In this document: positions 16,898-25,891 of the stretch, one piece after another
Position numbering within the stretch: the stretch's first letter is position 1
Layout of the letters: every line of letters starts with the position of its first letter
Source of the DNA: Pseudomonas baltica
GTDB taxonomy: Bacteria; Pseudomonadota; Gammaproteobacteria; Pseudomonadales; Pseudomonadaceae
NCBI RefSeq assembly: GCF_031880315.1
Contig: NZ_CP134771.1
Coordinates: 496,001-560,000, forward strand
Length of the DNA stretch: 64,000 bases
Reading direction: 5' to 3'
The notes under the pieces: generated by a model
Seen by the model: only the letters and a program-made list of their open reading frames with translations
The model's database searches: none
What the model was told of the DNA's origin: nothing
Made by a program: the position numbers and the translations under genes

Positions 16898-18217
16898 CTA
16901 GGGATATCGGCTCGCAGGCCGGGCCAATCCAAGGGTATCGCGCAGCGTCGTGCCTGGGTATGCACGACGGAACACCCCGGCGTCCTGCAAGCGTGGCACC
17001 ACCTGGCCGAGAAACAGATCGTCCTCTTCCTCCAGATACGGCGGCAGGATCACAAAGCCGTCGCATGCCCCTGCCTGGTACCACTCGATCAACTGATCGG
17101 CCACCTGCTGCGGTGAGCCGACCGGCGAGAAGAACGACAGGCTTTCGGCATACCACTTGCCCACCTCGCCCACCGTCATGCCACGCTCCACCGCTTGCTC
17201 GATCACGTACTGAAAGCGCCCTTTGCTGCCGGTGATCTGCTCGCTGATGTCCGGCAGCAAGGCATCTTGAGGATACTGCGCGAGGTCGAAGTTCATGCTC
17301 GCCGACATAAAGCTCAGGCCGGCTTCAGGACGGATCAGAGCCTTGAGCAAGGCATCCTTCGCTCGCGCATCCTCGGCATCGCGGCCGACCACCGGGACGA
17401 TCCCCGGCAGCACCTTGATGGCGTCCGGATCGCGGCCATAGGCGATGGCCTTGTCCTTGATCATTCGGTAGAAATCCCGGGCGCGCTCCAACGTCGCCTG
17501 GACCACGAACACCACTTCGGCGTGTTGCGCGGCCAGGTCGATAAAGGCCTGCGACACACCCGCCTGGATCAGTACCGGTTGGCCCTGGGGCGGACGCGGG
17601 ATGTTGATCGGGCCGCGCACATCGAAATGCTCGCCGTGATGGTCGACATAGTGGAACTTGGCAGGGTCGGCGTAGAGCCCCTCGCGGGTGTTCTTGACCA
17701 ACGCGTCGTCACCCCAGCTGTCCCAGAGTTTTTGCACCACTTCGATGAACTCGCTTGCACGTCCATAGCGCTCGCCATGAGCAAAATGCTCGGTGCGACC
17801 ATGGTTGCGCGCCTCGCCATCGCTGACCGAGGTGACCACGTTCCAGGCCGCGCGACCGCCGCTGATGTGATCGATATTGGCGAGCATGCGCGCGGCCGTG
17901 TACGGCGCCGAGTAGGACGACGACACGGTGCCGCCGATGCCGATCTGGTCAGTGACCGCCGCCAGTGCCGCCAACAGCGTCAGTGGCTCGGGGCGCGCTA
18001 CCGGGCGGTATTTGACCGTCTCCGAGAAGTGCCCGCCGTAGTTGTCGTCGATCGACAGCTTGTCAGCCACGAACAGCATGTCCAGGCAAGCGGCTTCGGC
18101 GCGCCGGGCGATTTTCTTGTAGAGGCGCCAGTCGACACCGCCACTGGCGGCGGAGTCGGGATGGCGCCAGCCGCCCTGATGGGTACCGGCTTCAAGATAC
18201 AGGGCCAGGTGCATCAT
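16898..18217 (-). CDS. LLM-class flavin-dependent monooxygenase (NtaA/SnaA/DszA family)
   Basis: A 439-residue FMNH2-dependent monooxygenase of the bacterial-luciferase-like NtaA/SnaA/DszA group. Typical features are FVADKLS near residue 50, GGTVSSSYSAPYTAARMLANIDHISGGRAAWNVVTS (about 95-130), the NHGRTEHFAHGERYGRA segment, and the C-terminal CDGFVILPPYLEEEDD. Such enzymes oxidise sulfonates, sulfones or chelators, with FMNH2 supplied by a separate reductase. It overlaps the stop of the upstream binding-protein gene by ATGA, so it is co-expressed with a sulfonate-type SBP. No reductase, permease or ATPase gene is adjacent. Confidence 0.88.
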   Translation of the reverse strand: MMHLALYLEAGTHQGGWRHPDSAASGGVDWRLYKKIARRAEAACLDMLFVADKLSIDDNYGGHFSETVKYRPVARPEPLTLLAALAAVTDQIGIGGTVSSSYSAPYTAARMLANIDHISGGRAAWNVVTSVSDGEARNHGRTEHFAHGERYGRASEFIEVVQKLWDSWGDDALVKNTREGLYADPAKFHYVDHHGEHFDVRGPINIPRPPQGQPVLIQAGVSQAFIDLAAQHAEVVFVVQATLERARDFYRMIKDKAIAYGRDPDAIKVLPGIVPVVGRDAEDARAKDALLKALIRPEAGLSFMSASMNFDLAQYPQDALLPDISEQITGSKGRFQYVIEQAVERGMTVGEVGKWYAESLSFFSPVGSPQQVADQLIEWYQAGACDGFVILPPYLEEEDDLFLGQVVPRLQDAGVFRRAYPGTTLRDTLGLARPASRYP

Positions 18218-19155
18218 GGTTTGCGTGCCTCGTTGGCGGCCGTGACCGGTGCGGTGAAGAAGCTGCTATCGACCAGGGTAGCGGCGTCGAGGCGCTGTTT
18301 GATCAGGCCGGTTTTCACGTACAGGTCGATGGTGTCCTGCTGGCGGTTGCGAATCGACGCTACGTCAGTCAACGGCAGGTTGACCTCGCGCTCGACCTTG
18401 GCCTGCGCCACCGCATCCGGCAAGCGCAACAGCTGCGCGATCACCGTCGCGTAGGGCTGGGGATGATCGGCGCCCCACTGCCGCGCCTTGGCCAGGCGCT
18501 GGGCGAAGTCCTGCAGCTCGGCATGCTTGGTGGCAATGGCCTGATCGGAGGCCACCAGGTAGTTGAGGGACGGGTACGTCTTGCCATCGGCGATGATCCG
18601 CACCTGGGATTGCTCGACGGCGAAGGAAATGTAGGGCTCCCAGGTGGCGACCGCGTCCACCGCGCCGCTGCTCAGGGCCAGGGTCGCCTCGGCGGGCGTG
18701 GTGAAGACGAAATGCACGTCCTGCTCGCCAAGGCCGGCGTCGGCCAATGCTTGCAGTGCCAGGGCATGCCCGGAGGAGCCTTTGACGGTGGCGATCTTTT
18801 TCGCCTTGAGGTCGGCGACGCTGTGCACACTTGAATCCTTGCCGACGATCAAGCCGTTGCCCAGGTAGCCCGAGGCAAAAATGGCTTTGGCCTTGACCCC
18901 CGAAGCGGCGGCAAAGGTCAGCGGTGCATCGCCCAGCAGGCCGGCATCCAGGTGATTGGAGTTCAAGGCTTCGAGCACCGGCGCGGCGTTGGCGAATTCG
19001 TGCCATTCGATCTTGTAGCCAACGCCCTGCAACACCCCGGCGGCTTCCATGACGGCGCGGGCATTGCCGCGCTGATCGCCGACATCGATGTCCGCCCGCG
19101 CCACACCGCTGACGGCCAGTGCCAGTGCAAGTCCGAGGATCAGTTTGTGTTTCAT
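18214..19155 (-). CDS. Sulfonate-type ABC substrate-binding protein (SsuA-like)
   Basis: A 313-residue periplasmic binding protein of the SsuA/TauA class, with Sec signal MKHKLILGLALALAVSGVARA. Class features are GVLQGVGYKIEWHEFANAAPVLEALNS, HLDAGLLGDAPLTFAAA, the KIATVKGSSGHA hinge and AVDAVATWEPYISFA. The ATG at 19155 is preferred; an upstream ATG adds five polar residues ahead of the signal peptide. It is coupled by ATGA to the LLM monooxygenase, suggesting uptake and desulfonation of the same organosulfur compound. The permease and ATPase must be supplied elsewhere, for example by the 54,198-55,853 genes. Confidence 0.87.
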   Translation of the reverse strand: MKHKLILGLALALAVSGVARADIDVGDQRGNARAVMEAAGVLQGVGYKIEWHEFANAAPVLEALNSNHLDAGLLGDAPLTFAAASGVKAKAIFASGYLGNGLIVGKDSSVHSVADLKAKKIATVKGSSGHALALQALADAGLGEQDVHFVFTTPAEATLALSSGAVDAVATWEPYISFAVEQSQVRIIADGKTYPSLNYLVASDQAIATKHAELQDFAQRLAKARQWGADHPQPYATVIAQLLRLPDAVAQAKVEREVNLPLTDVASIRNRQQDTIDLYVKTGLIKQRLDAATLVDSSFFTAPVTAANEARKP

Positions 19156-19369
19156 GCAGTGCGCACCCATGGCCGAAAAACCGCCAGCCTAGGGCGCGCG
19201 ATGGAGATAACCAAATAACATTAAAATATATGCTTATTATGCGCGTTGTTTTGTTCAGGGTTGTTGGTACAGCAATGCGCCTATGCACACAGTATCGCCC
19301 TCATCCCCGCATCAACACCCCCCTGACCGAGTACACTGTTGCGCCCAGCCGCCACCAGGAACTCTGTGC
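19156..19369. promoter_or_regulatory. Divergent AT-rich promoter region of the sulfonate genes and phosphoesterase
   Basis: A markedly AT-rich block (about 19,206-19,245, including TAACATTAAAATATATG) stands out in GC-rich surroundings 50-90 bases upstream of the SsuA-like start. By analogy with CysB-controlled sulfur genes this is the likely promoter region, but no site can be assigned from sequence alone. Confidence 0.4.
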
Positions 19370-19843
19370 ATGAAAGTCGGCATCATCTCCGATACCCATG
19401 GCCTGCTGCGCCCCGAAGCCATCGCCGCCTTGCAGGGCTGCGAGCACATCATTCACGCCGGTGACATCGGCAGCGCCGACATCCTCACTCAGTTGGCGAG
19501 TATCGCGCCGCTGCACGTGGTGCGCGGCAACAACGACCTCGCCGCGCCCTGGGCAACGTCCATCGCCGATCATCTGCGTTTCGACCTCGGCGGCTGGCAC
19601 ACCTTGCTGGTGCATGACATTGCCGACGTGCCCGCCTTGATCGATCCCGCCGTGGGGCTGCCCGCGGTACGCCTGATCGTCACCGGCCATTCGCACAAGC
19701 CGCTGATCGAATGGCGCGGGCAAACCCTCTATCTGAACCCCGGCAGTGCCGGGCGCCGGCGCTTCAAGCTGCCAGTGACCCTGGCGCTGCTGGAGCTGAC
19801 CGACGAGGCACTTGAACCCCAATTGGTCGCCTTGCTGGACTGA
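19370..19843 (+). CDS. YfcE-type metallophosphoesterase
   Basis: A compact 157-residue calcineurin-like phosphoesterase of the YfcE/MJ0936 family. All metal-ligand motifs are present in order: SDTHG (residues 7-11), HAGDIG, RGNND and VTGHSHK, with LNPGS near the end. The family hydrolyses phosphodiesters with Mn or Ni. The ATG at 19370 starts directly with the MKVGIISDTHG strand; the longer frame upstream is unlikely. It is monocistronic in the cytoplasm; the natural substrate is not predictable. Confidence 0.9.
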   Translation: MKVGIISDTHGLLRPEAIAALQGCEHIIHAGDIGSADILTQLASIAPLHVVRGNNDLAAPWATSIADHLRFDLGGWHTLLVHDIADVPALIDPAVGLPAVRLIVTGHSHKPLIEWRGQTLYLNPGSAGRRRFKLPVTLALLELTDEALEPQLVALLD

Positions 19844-19909
19844 AGCAACAGCGCCCTTGAGTCCGGCCCCCAGAGTGACGAAAATGGGCGGATGATCGCC
19901 TTCACTATT

Positions 19910-19938
19910 ACTGAGCTGCACAATGACTGAGCTGCACA
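19910..19938 (+). repeat. 13-bp tandem repeat with a possible 10-codon leader ORF
   Basis: ACTGAGCTGCACA occurs at 19910-19922 and again at 19926-19938, just before the amidase ribosome-binding site. The second copy lies inside an ATG-initiated 10-codon frame (19923-19955, MTELHTLETA) whose stop overlaps the amidase ATG by ATGA, which could couple translation. Confidence 0.4.
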
Positions 19939-19951
19939 CCCTGGAGACAGC

Positions 19952-21679
19952 ATGATCGAGGTAACCGAGGTTTCCATCGCTGCGTTGCGCGCCGCGCTCG
20001 AGTCCGGCCAGACCACGTCGGTCGAGCTGGTTGGCGCCTACCTGGCCCGGATCGACGCCTTCGATGGCCCTGGCACGTCTACCGCCCTCAACGCCGTGGT
20101 GGTGCGCAACCCCCAGGCGCTGATCGAGGCCCAGGCTGCCGATGAGCGCCGGGCACGCGGCGCCACCCTCGGCCCGCTGGACGGCATCCCCTACACCGCC
20201 AAGGACAGTTACCTGGTCAAGGGCCTGACGGCGGCGTCCGGCAGCCCGGCCTTCGCCCACCTGATCGCCCAGCGCGACGCCTTCACCATCGAACGCTTGC
20301 GTGCTGGCGGCGCCATCTGCCTGGGCAAGACCAACATGCCGCCCATGGCCAACGGCGGCATGCAACGTGGCGTGTACGGCCGTGCCGAGAGCCCCTACAA
20401 CGGTGATTACCTGACGGCGCCTTTCGCCTCGGGCTCGTCGAATGGCGCCGGCGCTGCCACGGCCGCGAGCTTCTCGGCCTTCGGCCTGGCCGAAGAAACC
20501 TGGTCGAGCGGTCGCGGCCCGGCGGCCAATAACGGGCTGTGTGCCTACACGCCATCCCGAGGGGTGATCTCGGTGCGCGGCAACTGGCCGCTGACGCCGA
20601 CCATGGATGTGGTGGTGCCCTTTGCCCGGACCATGGCTGATCTGCTCGAAGTACTCGACGTGATCGTCGCCCCCGACCCCGACACCCGTGGCGACCTCTG
20701 GCGCCTGCAGCCCTGGGTACCGATCCCGCCGGTCTCAGCGGTGCGCCCAGCTTCGTATCTGACCCTTGCCGCCCAGCCCGAGGCGCTCGCCGGCAAACGC
20801 TTCGGCGTGCCGCGCATGTACATCAACGCCGACGCCGAGGCCGGCACCAGCGAAGCCCCCGGTATCGGCGGTCCGACCGGCCAGCGCATCCACACCCGGC
20901 CCACCGTCATCGCCCTCTGGCAGCAAGCCCGCGAGGCCCTCGAAGCCGCAGGCGCGCAAGTGCTGGAAGTGGACTTCCCGCTGGTGTCCAACTGTGAGGG
21001 CGATCGCCCCGGCGCGCCCACCGTGTTCAACCGCGGCATCGTCTCGCCGGAGTTTCTTCACCATGAATTGTGGGACCTGAGCGCCTGGGCCTTCGATGAT
21101 TTCCTGCGTGCCAACGGCGATCCGGCCCTCAACCGCCTGGTCGATGTCGACGGCCCGCTGATCTTCCCGCACGACCCCGGCACCCTGCCCAACCGCGAAG
21201 GTGACCTCGCCGCGGGCATGGACGAATACGTGCGAATGGCCGAGCGCGGCATCACGCCGTGGAACGAGATCCCGACGCTGGCCGACGGCTTGCGTGGCCT
21301 TGAGCATACTCGACGCCTGGATCTCGAAGACTGGATGGACGCGCTGGGGCTCGACGCGGTGATCTTCCCCACGGTTGCCGATGTCGGCCCGGCCAACGCC
21401 GATGTCGATCCACAGGCCGCCGACATCGCCTGGAGCAACGGCGTCTGGGTCGCCAACGGCAACCTCGCTGTGCGCCACCTGGGTGTACCGACCGTGACCG
21501 TGCCCATGGGCATCATGGCGGACATCGGCATGCCCGCCGGGCTGACGTTCGCCGGCCGCGCTTATGACGACTCGTCGCTGCTGCGCCTGGCGGCGGCGTT
21601 CGAAGCGACCGGGTCGCGCCGCCAGATTCCGCAACGCACGCCCGCACTCTTACCCGCGGACAGCGCGCAGGACGCCTAG
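19952..21679 (+). CDS. Amidase-signature hydrolase
   Basis: A 575-residue amidase-signature enzyme. The Ser-cisSer-Lys triad can be placed: Lys84 in YTAKDSY, the cis-Ser in ASGSSNGAG (162/163), and the nucleophile about Ser186 in TWSSGRGPA, matching the canonical TGGSIR position. The replacement of Gly by Trp-Ser just before the nucleophile is less common. Hydrolysis of a linear or aryl amide in the cytoplasm is expected; no signal peptide is seen. GGAG precedes the ATG. A LysR gene follows on the same strand and may regulate it. The stop overlaps that of an ABC-ATPase relic on the opposite strand. Confidence 0.85.
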   Translation: MIEVTEVSIAALRAALESGQTTSVELVGAYLARIDAFDGPGTSTALNAVVVRNPQALIEAQAADERRARGATLGPLDGIPYTAKDSYLVKGLTAASGSPAFAHLIAQRDAFTIERLRAGGAICLGKTNMPPMANGGMQRGVYGRAESPYNGDYLTAPFASGSSNGAGAATAASFSAFGLAEETWSSGRGPAANNGLCAYTPSRGVISVRGNWPLTPTMDVVVPFARTMADLLEVLDVIVAPDPDTRGDLWRLQPWVPIPPVSAVRPASYLTLAAQPEALAGKRFGVPRMYINADAEAGTSEAPGIGGPTGQRIHTRPTVIALWQQAREALEAAGAQVLEVDFPLVSNCEGDRPGAPTVFNRGIVSPEFLHHELWDLSAWAFDDFLRANGDPALNRLVDVDGPLIFPHDPGTLPNREGDLAAGMDEYVRMAERGITPWNEIPTLADGLRGLEHTRRLDLEDWMDALGLDAVIFPTVADVGPANADVDPQAADIAWSNGVWVANGNLAVRHLGVPTVTVPMGIMADIGMPAGLTFAGRAYDDSSLLRLAAAFEATGSRRQIPQRTPALLPADSAQDA

Positions 21680-21798
21680 CGCTGCAGCACGCGGCAGCCT
21701 TCCTCGGGCAAGCCGACCCAAAGCCCATCGCCCACCTGCAGGCGATGGCCCTGGCTCGATGTGCCGACGTATGGCGGCGCCCGCGCAGAGATAGTCAT
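21676..21798 (-). pseudogene. Possible C-terminal relic of an ABC transporter ATPase (TOBE domain)
   Basis: About 35 codons (APPYVGTSSQGHRLQVGDG then LWVGLPEEGCRVL) resemble the end of a PotA/Fe3+-type ABC ATPase: the TOBE strand, the 'V G x P E E x C R V L' motif and the stop are in the right order. No Walker motifs lie upstream, because a LysR gene now occupies that space. This is therefore either a deletion relic or a chance resemblance; the short length limits certainty. Confidence 0.35.
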
Positions 21799-21801
21799 AC
21801 T

Positions 21802-21824
21802 AGGCATGTTCCCGACACATGCCT
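21802..21824. promoter_or_regulatory. Inverted repeat upstream of the LysR gene
   Basis: AGGCATGT and ACATGCCT form perfect 8-bp arms around TCCCGAC, 24 bases before the LysR ATG. The position suits an autoregulatory operator, although a link to this LysR is only inferred. Confidence 0.4.
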
Positions 21825-21847
21825 GATCCCTTGATGCGTGAGTACCG

Positions 21848-22729
21848 ATGAAACGTCCTGTACCGCTGCCCGCCCTGCACACTTTCATGATCACCGCACA
21901 GTGCTGCAACTTCACGCGGGCGGCAGAACTGCTGTGCCTCACTCAGGGCGCGGTCAGTCGGCAAATCGCCGGCCTCGAAGAGCACCTTGGCTACGCGTTG
22001 TTCCTGCGCCAGCCACGCGGTTTGAAGCTGACCGATCAAGGTCGCGATCTGTATCCGCGCATCGAGCAAGTGTTCAATCTGATCGACGAGGCTGTCGAGC
22101 AGGTCGGCGGCAAACGCAAGGCCCTGCAAATCAAGGCGCCGACCTGCATGATGCGCTGGCTGCTGCCGCGCCTGCTGCAGTGGCAAAAGGAGCGTCCCGA
22201 TGTGCCGGTGGAACTCACCACAACGGTGCAGCACAAGGTCGATTTTCGCCGGGAATCTTTTGACGCGGCGGTCATCTTCGGTCCGCCACCCGACGCCGAC
22301 AGCGGCGCCTTGCATCTATTCGATGAGCAACTGACCCCGGTCTGCTCGCCGCAATTGCTCGAAAGCGGCGCGCCACTGCGCTACCTGCAGGACCTTGAAC
22401 ATCACATGTTGCTGCACCCTAGCCGTGACGAACAGGACTGGGAAGTCTGGCTCAGCGCAGCAGGCGGCAAGCTGGCGGACGTGCGCAAAGGTCAGCATTT
22501 CGAGACGCTCGATCTGGCGATGTCGGTGGCGGCCCAAGGCACGGGGGTGGCGATCGGTGATTGGGCGCTGATCGGCGACGACCTGCTGCACGGCCGACTG
22601 GTGACGCCATTCGAGCTGAAGGTGCGTACCGGTGCCGGCTATTACCTGGTGACGCCGCTGCGCCAGGAACAGGCTGCGGGCCTGGGTGATCTGCTCGGCT
22701 GGCTGCAAGTACAGGCCAGTCGGCGCTGA
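21848..22729 (+). CDS. LysR-family regulator (GcvA-like subgroup)
   Basis: A 293-residue LysR regulator. The N-terminal winged helix-turn-helix is clear (FTRAAELLCLTQGAVSRQIAGLEEHLG, about residues 22-48, then LFLRQPRGLKLTDQGRDL). The effector domain begins near residue 93 (LQIKAPTCMMRWLLPRLLQWQ), a pattern seen in the GcvA/AmpR-like branch. Its likely targets are itself and perhaps the upstream amidase or the divergently placed LysE gene. The inducer is unknown. Confidence 0.88.
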   Translation: MKRPVPLPALHTFMITAQCCNFTRAAELLCLTQGAVSRQIAGLEEHLGYALFLRQPRGLKLTDQGRDLYPRIEQVFNLIDEAVEQVGGKRKALQIKAPTCMMRWLLPRLLQWQKERPDVPVELTTTVQHKVDFRRESFDAAVIFGPPPDADSGALHLFDEQLTPVCSPQLLESGAPLRYLQDLEHHMLLHPSRDEQDWEVWLSAAGGKLADVRKGQHFETLDLAMSVAAQGTGVAIGDWALIGDDLLHGRLVTPFELKVRTGAGYYLVTPLRQEQAAGLGDLLGWLQVQASRR

Positions 22730-22818
22730 GCCCGTGGTGCAACGTGGGTCAAGCCGTGGCTAGCGCGCCAGATAGTGCGGGCATTGCTGCGGTGATCGAG
22801 CACCTCAAAGGCTGAGCA

Positions 22819-23451
22819 TCAAGCAGGCCGCGCCATCAACATCATCCGCGCCGCCAGCGCCACCATCACTGCGGCGAAGCCATAGGAGCCCAAGCGCCTG
22901 GAGATCGGCAGATGCTTCAGGCGTCGGTGAGCCGCTCCGGCAAAGACGCCCAGCAAGAAGTGAAAGACCAAGGCGATAGCCGCCAGGCACAGGCCTAGCG
23001 TCACCAATTGCACGCCGGCGTTCCCCGCTGCGGGCGTGACGAATTGCGGCAGGAACACCATGAAAAAGACCAGCGCCTTGGGATTGAGCAGGCTGTTGAG
23101 CGTGGCCCGGATGAAGATCGAACGCAGTGACGCCAAAGGCACCTGGGTGCCGCTCGCCGCGGCCGGTCTGGATCTGACCGCCAGCCACCCCAGCCAGAGC
23201 AGATACAGCGCGCCCGCGCCACGAATCAAGTCGAACGCAGGTGCCCAGCTCATGATCAGCGCGCCCACCCCGACCGCTACCAGTAACGTCAGGATCATAT
23301 CCGCCAGGGTGATACCCAGCGCCGCCGCCAGACCGGCACGCCAGCCATGCGTGATCCCATGGGTCATGACGAAGGCCATGTTCGGCCCCGGCACTGCCAA
23401 CAGAATCACCACGGCACCGGCGAACACCCACAAGCTGGTCGCTTCAATCAT
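22819..23451 (-). CDS. LysE-family amino-acid exporter (RhtB-like)
   Basis: A 210-residue inner-membrane protein with about six hydrophobic helices and the LysE/RhtB signature near the N-terminus (AVPGPNMAFVMTHGITHGWRAGL) and NPKALVFFMVFLPQFV in the middle. The family exports amino acids or related solutes by proton exchange. It is convergent with the LysR gene at its 3' end, and no operon partner is seen. Confidence 0.87.
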   Translation of the reverse strand: MIEATSLWVFAGAVVILLAVPGPNMAFVMTHGITHGWRAGLAAALGITLADMILTLLVAVGVGALIMSWAPAFDLIRGAGALYLLWLGWLAVRSRPAAASGTQVPLASLRSIFIRATLNSLLNPKALVFFMVFLPQFVTPAAGNAGVQLVTLGLCLAAIALVFHFLLGVFAGAAHRRLKHLPISRRLGSYGFAAVMVALAARMMLMARPA

Positions 23452-23570
23452 CCTGATGTCTCCCGTTCAAGGCCTGCAACGGTAACTCAGTCGAGCGAAG
23501 AATCATCGGCACAGTGCAATGGAAGTTATGCGCAACAGTCATGCCCGGCGCTCGGTATGAGGATCAATCC

Positions 23571-23948
23571 TCAGGCCGACTCGCAAAACCGGATGCGATT
23601 GCCGAACGGGTCCGTCACCGTCATCACCCTGCCCCAATCGAGTGTTTCGATCCCAGGTTTCATATAGGTGTAATCCTTGGCGGCCAACTCGCGCTGCAAG
23701 TCATCGATGCCGGTAATGGTCACGAAGGTATTCGCACCCGGACATGCATCGCCATGGTGTTCGCTCAGATGCAGCACCAGGCCGGCGCGGGACACTTGCA
23801 TGTATAACGGGAAATTCTCGCCAAAGCGGTGTTCCCAATCGACCTGAAAGCCAAGGAACTGCAGATAGAATTCCTTGGCTTTGGCCACATCGAAAATGCG
23901 CAGGATGGGCGCGGTCTGGGTGAACTTGATATGAGCTGAATCAGGCAT
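23571..23948 (-). CDS. VOC-family protein, bleomycin-resistance-like
   Basis: A 125-residue vicinal-oxygen-chelate protein with paired beta-alpha-beta-beta-beta units: PILRIFDVAKAKEFYLQFLGFQVDWEHRF then GRVMTVTDPFGNRIRFCES. This is the single-domain pattern of bleomycin-binding proteins, which act by sequestration as dimers and lack metal-dependent catalysis. Chromosomal homologues in pseudomonads are common and usually of unknown ligand, so resistance is not claimed. Confidence 0.82.
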   Translation of the reverse strand: MPDSAHIKFTQTAPILRIFDVAKAKEFYLQFLGFQVDWEHRFGENFPLYMQVSRAGLVLHLSEHHGDACPGANTFVTITGIDDLQRELAAKDYTYMKPGIETLDWGRVMTVTDPFGNRIRFCESA

Positions 23949-24145
23949 TGGCGTCCTTGAAATCCCGAGCAGAAACAGTGCGTTTCCATACGAGCGGCGA
24001 CAATATCAGCACCCGAACGAGAAACGCTACCCGAGACTAATAAAAGGTCTCCAGCCACTGATGATTGAGTGCCACGTACCAGGAGTTATGTTCAGACACC
24101 ATGCCCCCCGCCAGCGACCGGGCGTCGATGGCGGCAGTGCACGCC

Positions 24146-25891
24146 TTATTGGCTCGTCACACTCTGCGCAGCCCCCTGGTCAGGCTGTTGCTTCGCCAGG
24201 TCGCCGAAGTCGCGCAAGCTCGACGGCTGGTACGGGTCGCCGATATAACGCGTGCGCGCCACGAACGCCGGGCTGACCAGGCTCTTGGAGCGATCGTGCT
24301 CGTCGAAGCTGAGGCCGGCCATGTCAGCCCAGGTATGGATCAGGCTCGAGCTGCTGTACGGTCGGCCGAGGGCACCCGCGAAATTCCAGTCGTGGGTCGC
24401 ACGCCACTTCGGCGACGCCCAGGCAATGAAGGGGATGGTGTACATCGGCACCGTAGGTCGGCCTTCGTTACGCCCCAGGCTGTCGTGCTTGCCAGAGTCG
24501 TAGACGTCTTCGCCGTGGTCGGACAGGTACAGCAGGAAGCCGTTGGGGTCGGTGGCGCCGAACTGCTTGATGATGCTCGACACCACGAAGTCGTTGTACA
24601 GCACGGCGTTGTCGTAGCTGTTGTAGGTCTTGACCTGGTCGTCGTTCAAGCCCGGCGGGGTGCCGTCGCGGCCGCTGAACTTGGCGAATTCCTGCGGGTA
24701 GCGGTAATCGTAATTGACGTGCGTACCCAGCAGGTGAATCACGATCAGCTTGCGCGGCGCCTTGTCGGCTAACACCTTGGCGAAGGGTTCCAGCACGTCG
24801 CCATCGTACTGCGCGGCGTTCTGGTTGCGGTTGTTGTTGAGGTAGACCTGCTCGTCAGCTTGCTGCGAGAAGGTGGTGAGCATGGTGTTGCGCTTGGTCA
24901 GCGTCTGCTGGTTGGTGATCCACCAGGTCTTGTAGCCGGCCTGCTTCATCACGTCGACGATCGACGGCGTGGTGAGGAACAGATCCGGATGCTTCTCATC
25001 GGCGAAGGTCAGCACCTGTTGCAGCGCTTCGATGGTGTACGGGCGAGGACTGACGACGTTGGTGAAGACGCTGAGCTGATCTTTCATGCGATCCAGCTCG
25101 GGGTTGGTTTCACGCGGATAGCCATACAGGCTCATGTGGCCACGGTTGGTCGACTCGCCAATGATCAGCACCAGCGTGGCGGGCAGCCCGGCACCGCTGT
25201 CCACCAGATGGGTGAGCGGAGGCACTTTGGCATTGGCCTCTAGCATGGCTTCCATACCGCTCAATTGCTGACGGTAGTTGCGATAGCCGATCAGCAACTG
25301 CCATGGCACCGCGGGCTCGATGCGGTCTTCGAATTTCTGCCAGGCGTCGGCGAGAGTCGGCGTGCGAGGGATCTGCTTGGCGATCGGCAGCGCCACGAAC
25401 AGGGCCAACAGCACCAGGCTGACGATCAGCGCTTTGGGCCGGGCCAGTTGCACTGGGCGCACTCGAGTCCACAACAGTGCCGCGCCGGCGGTATAGGCCA
25501 GGAATGCCGGGACCATCCACCAGACGAAATACTGGCTGAGGTACTCGCCAGCTTCGGCATCGTTGGATTCGAAAATGACGAAGATCACGCTTTGGGAAAA
25601 TTCCTGCTGGTAGATCAGGAAGTAACCGAAACTCAGCAGCGAACACAGAAACAACACCAACCCCAGCACGCCGGCAATCAGTTTTGCGCGTTTGGGGAAC
25701 AGCAAGACCGGGATCAGCCACAGTGAACTCAGGAAAAACGCATCGCGAAAACCAGCGAAGCCGCTGGTACCGTTGAGCTGGATCAACGCTTGGGTGACGC
25801 CGGAGAAGTACCAGAAAAACACGAAAAGCCACGCCAGGCCTTTCCAATCGAAGCGGCGCTTGGCGGGAGTGTTGGGGATATCGGTGGTCAT
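24146..25891 (-). CDS. cptA: Phosphoethanolamine transferase, CptA/EptC-like
   Basis: A 581-residue protein with about five N-terminal membrane helices (residues 15-170) and a periplasmic sulfatase-fold domain. The nucleophile Thr248 lies in IIGESTNRGHMSLYGY with Glu246 as a metal ligand, and the second metal site is LSDHGEDVYDSGKHDS. The family moves phosphoethanolamine from phosphatidylethanolamine to lipopolysaccharide core or lipid A; length and the QQEFSQSVIFVIFESN segment favour the CptA branch. The ATG at 25891 (MTTDIPNT) is chosen, since the longer frame adds a non-membrane leader. Envelope stress could regulate it, given the inverted repeat at 25,982-26,021. Confidence 0.85.
   Translation of the reverse strand: MTTDIPNTPAKRRFDWKGLAWLFVFFWYFSGVTQALIQLNGTSGFAGFRDAFFLSSLWLIPVLLFPKRAKLIAGVLGLVLFLCSLLSFGYFLIYQQEFSQSVIFVIFESNDAEAGEYLSQYFVWWMVPAFLAYTAGAALLWTRVRPVQLARPKALIVSLVLLALFVALPIAKQIPRTPTLADAWQKFEDRIEPAVPWQLLIGYRNYRQQLSGMEAMLEANAKVPPLTHLVDSGAGLPATLVLIIGESTNRGHMSLYGYPRETNPELDRMKDQLSVFTNVVSPRPYTIEALQQVLTFADEKHPDLFLTTPSIVDVMKQAGYKTWWITNQQTLTKRNTMLTTFSQQADEQVYLNNNRNQNAAQYDGDVLEPFAKVLADKAPRKLIVIHLLGTHVNYDYRYPQEFAKFSGRDGTPPGLNDDQVKTYNSYDNAVLYNDFVVSSIIKQFGATDPNGFLLYLSDHGEDVYDSGKHDSLGRNEGRPTVPMYTIPFIAWASPKWRATHDWNFAGALGRPYSSSSLIHTWADMAGLSFDEHDRSKSLVSPAFVARTRYIGDPYQPSSLRDFGDLAKQQPDQGAAQSVTSQ

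Noticed and set aside
16483..17156. Minus-strand ORFs running through the tRNA gene
   Set aside because: They cross a complete tRNA cloverleaf and the LLM gene end; no protein features.
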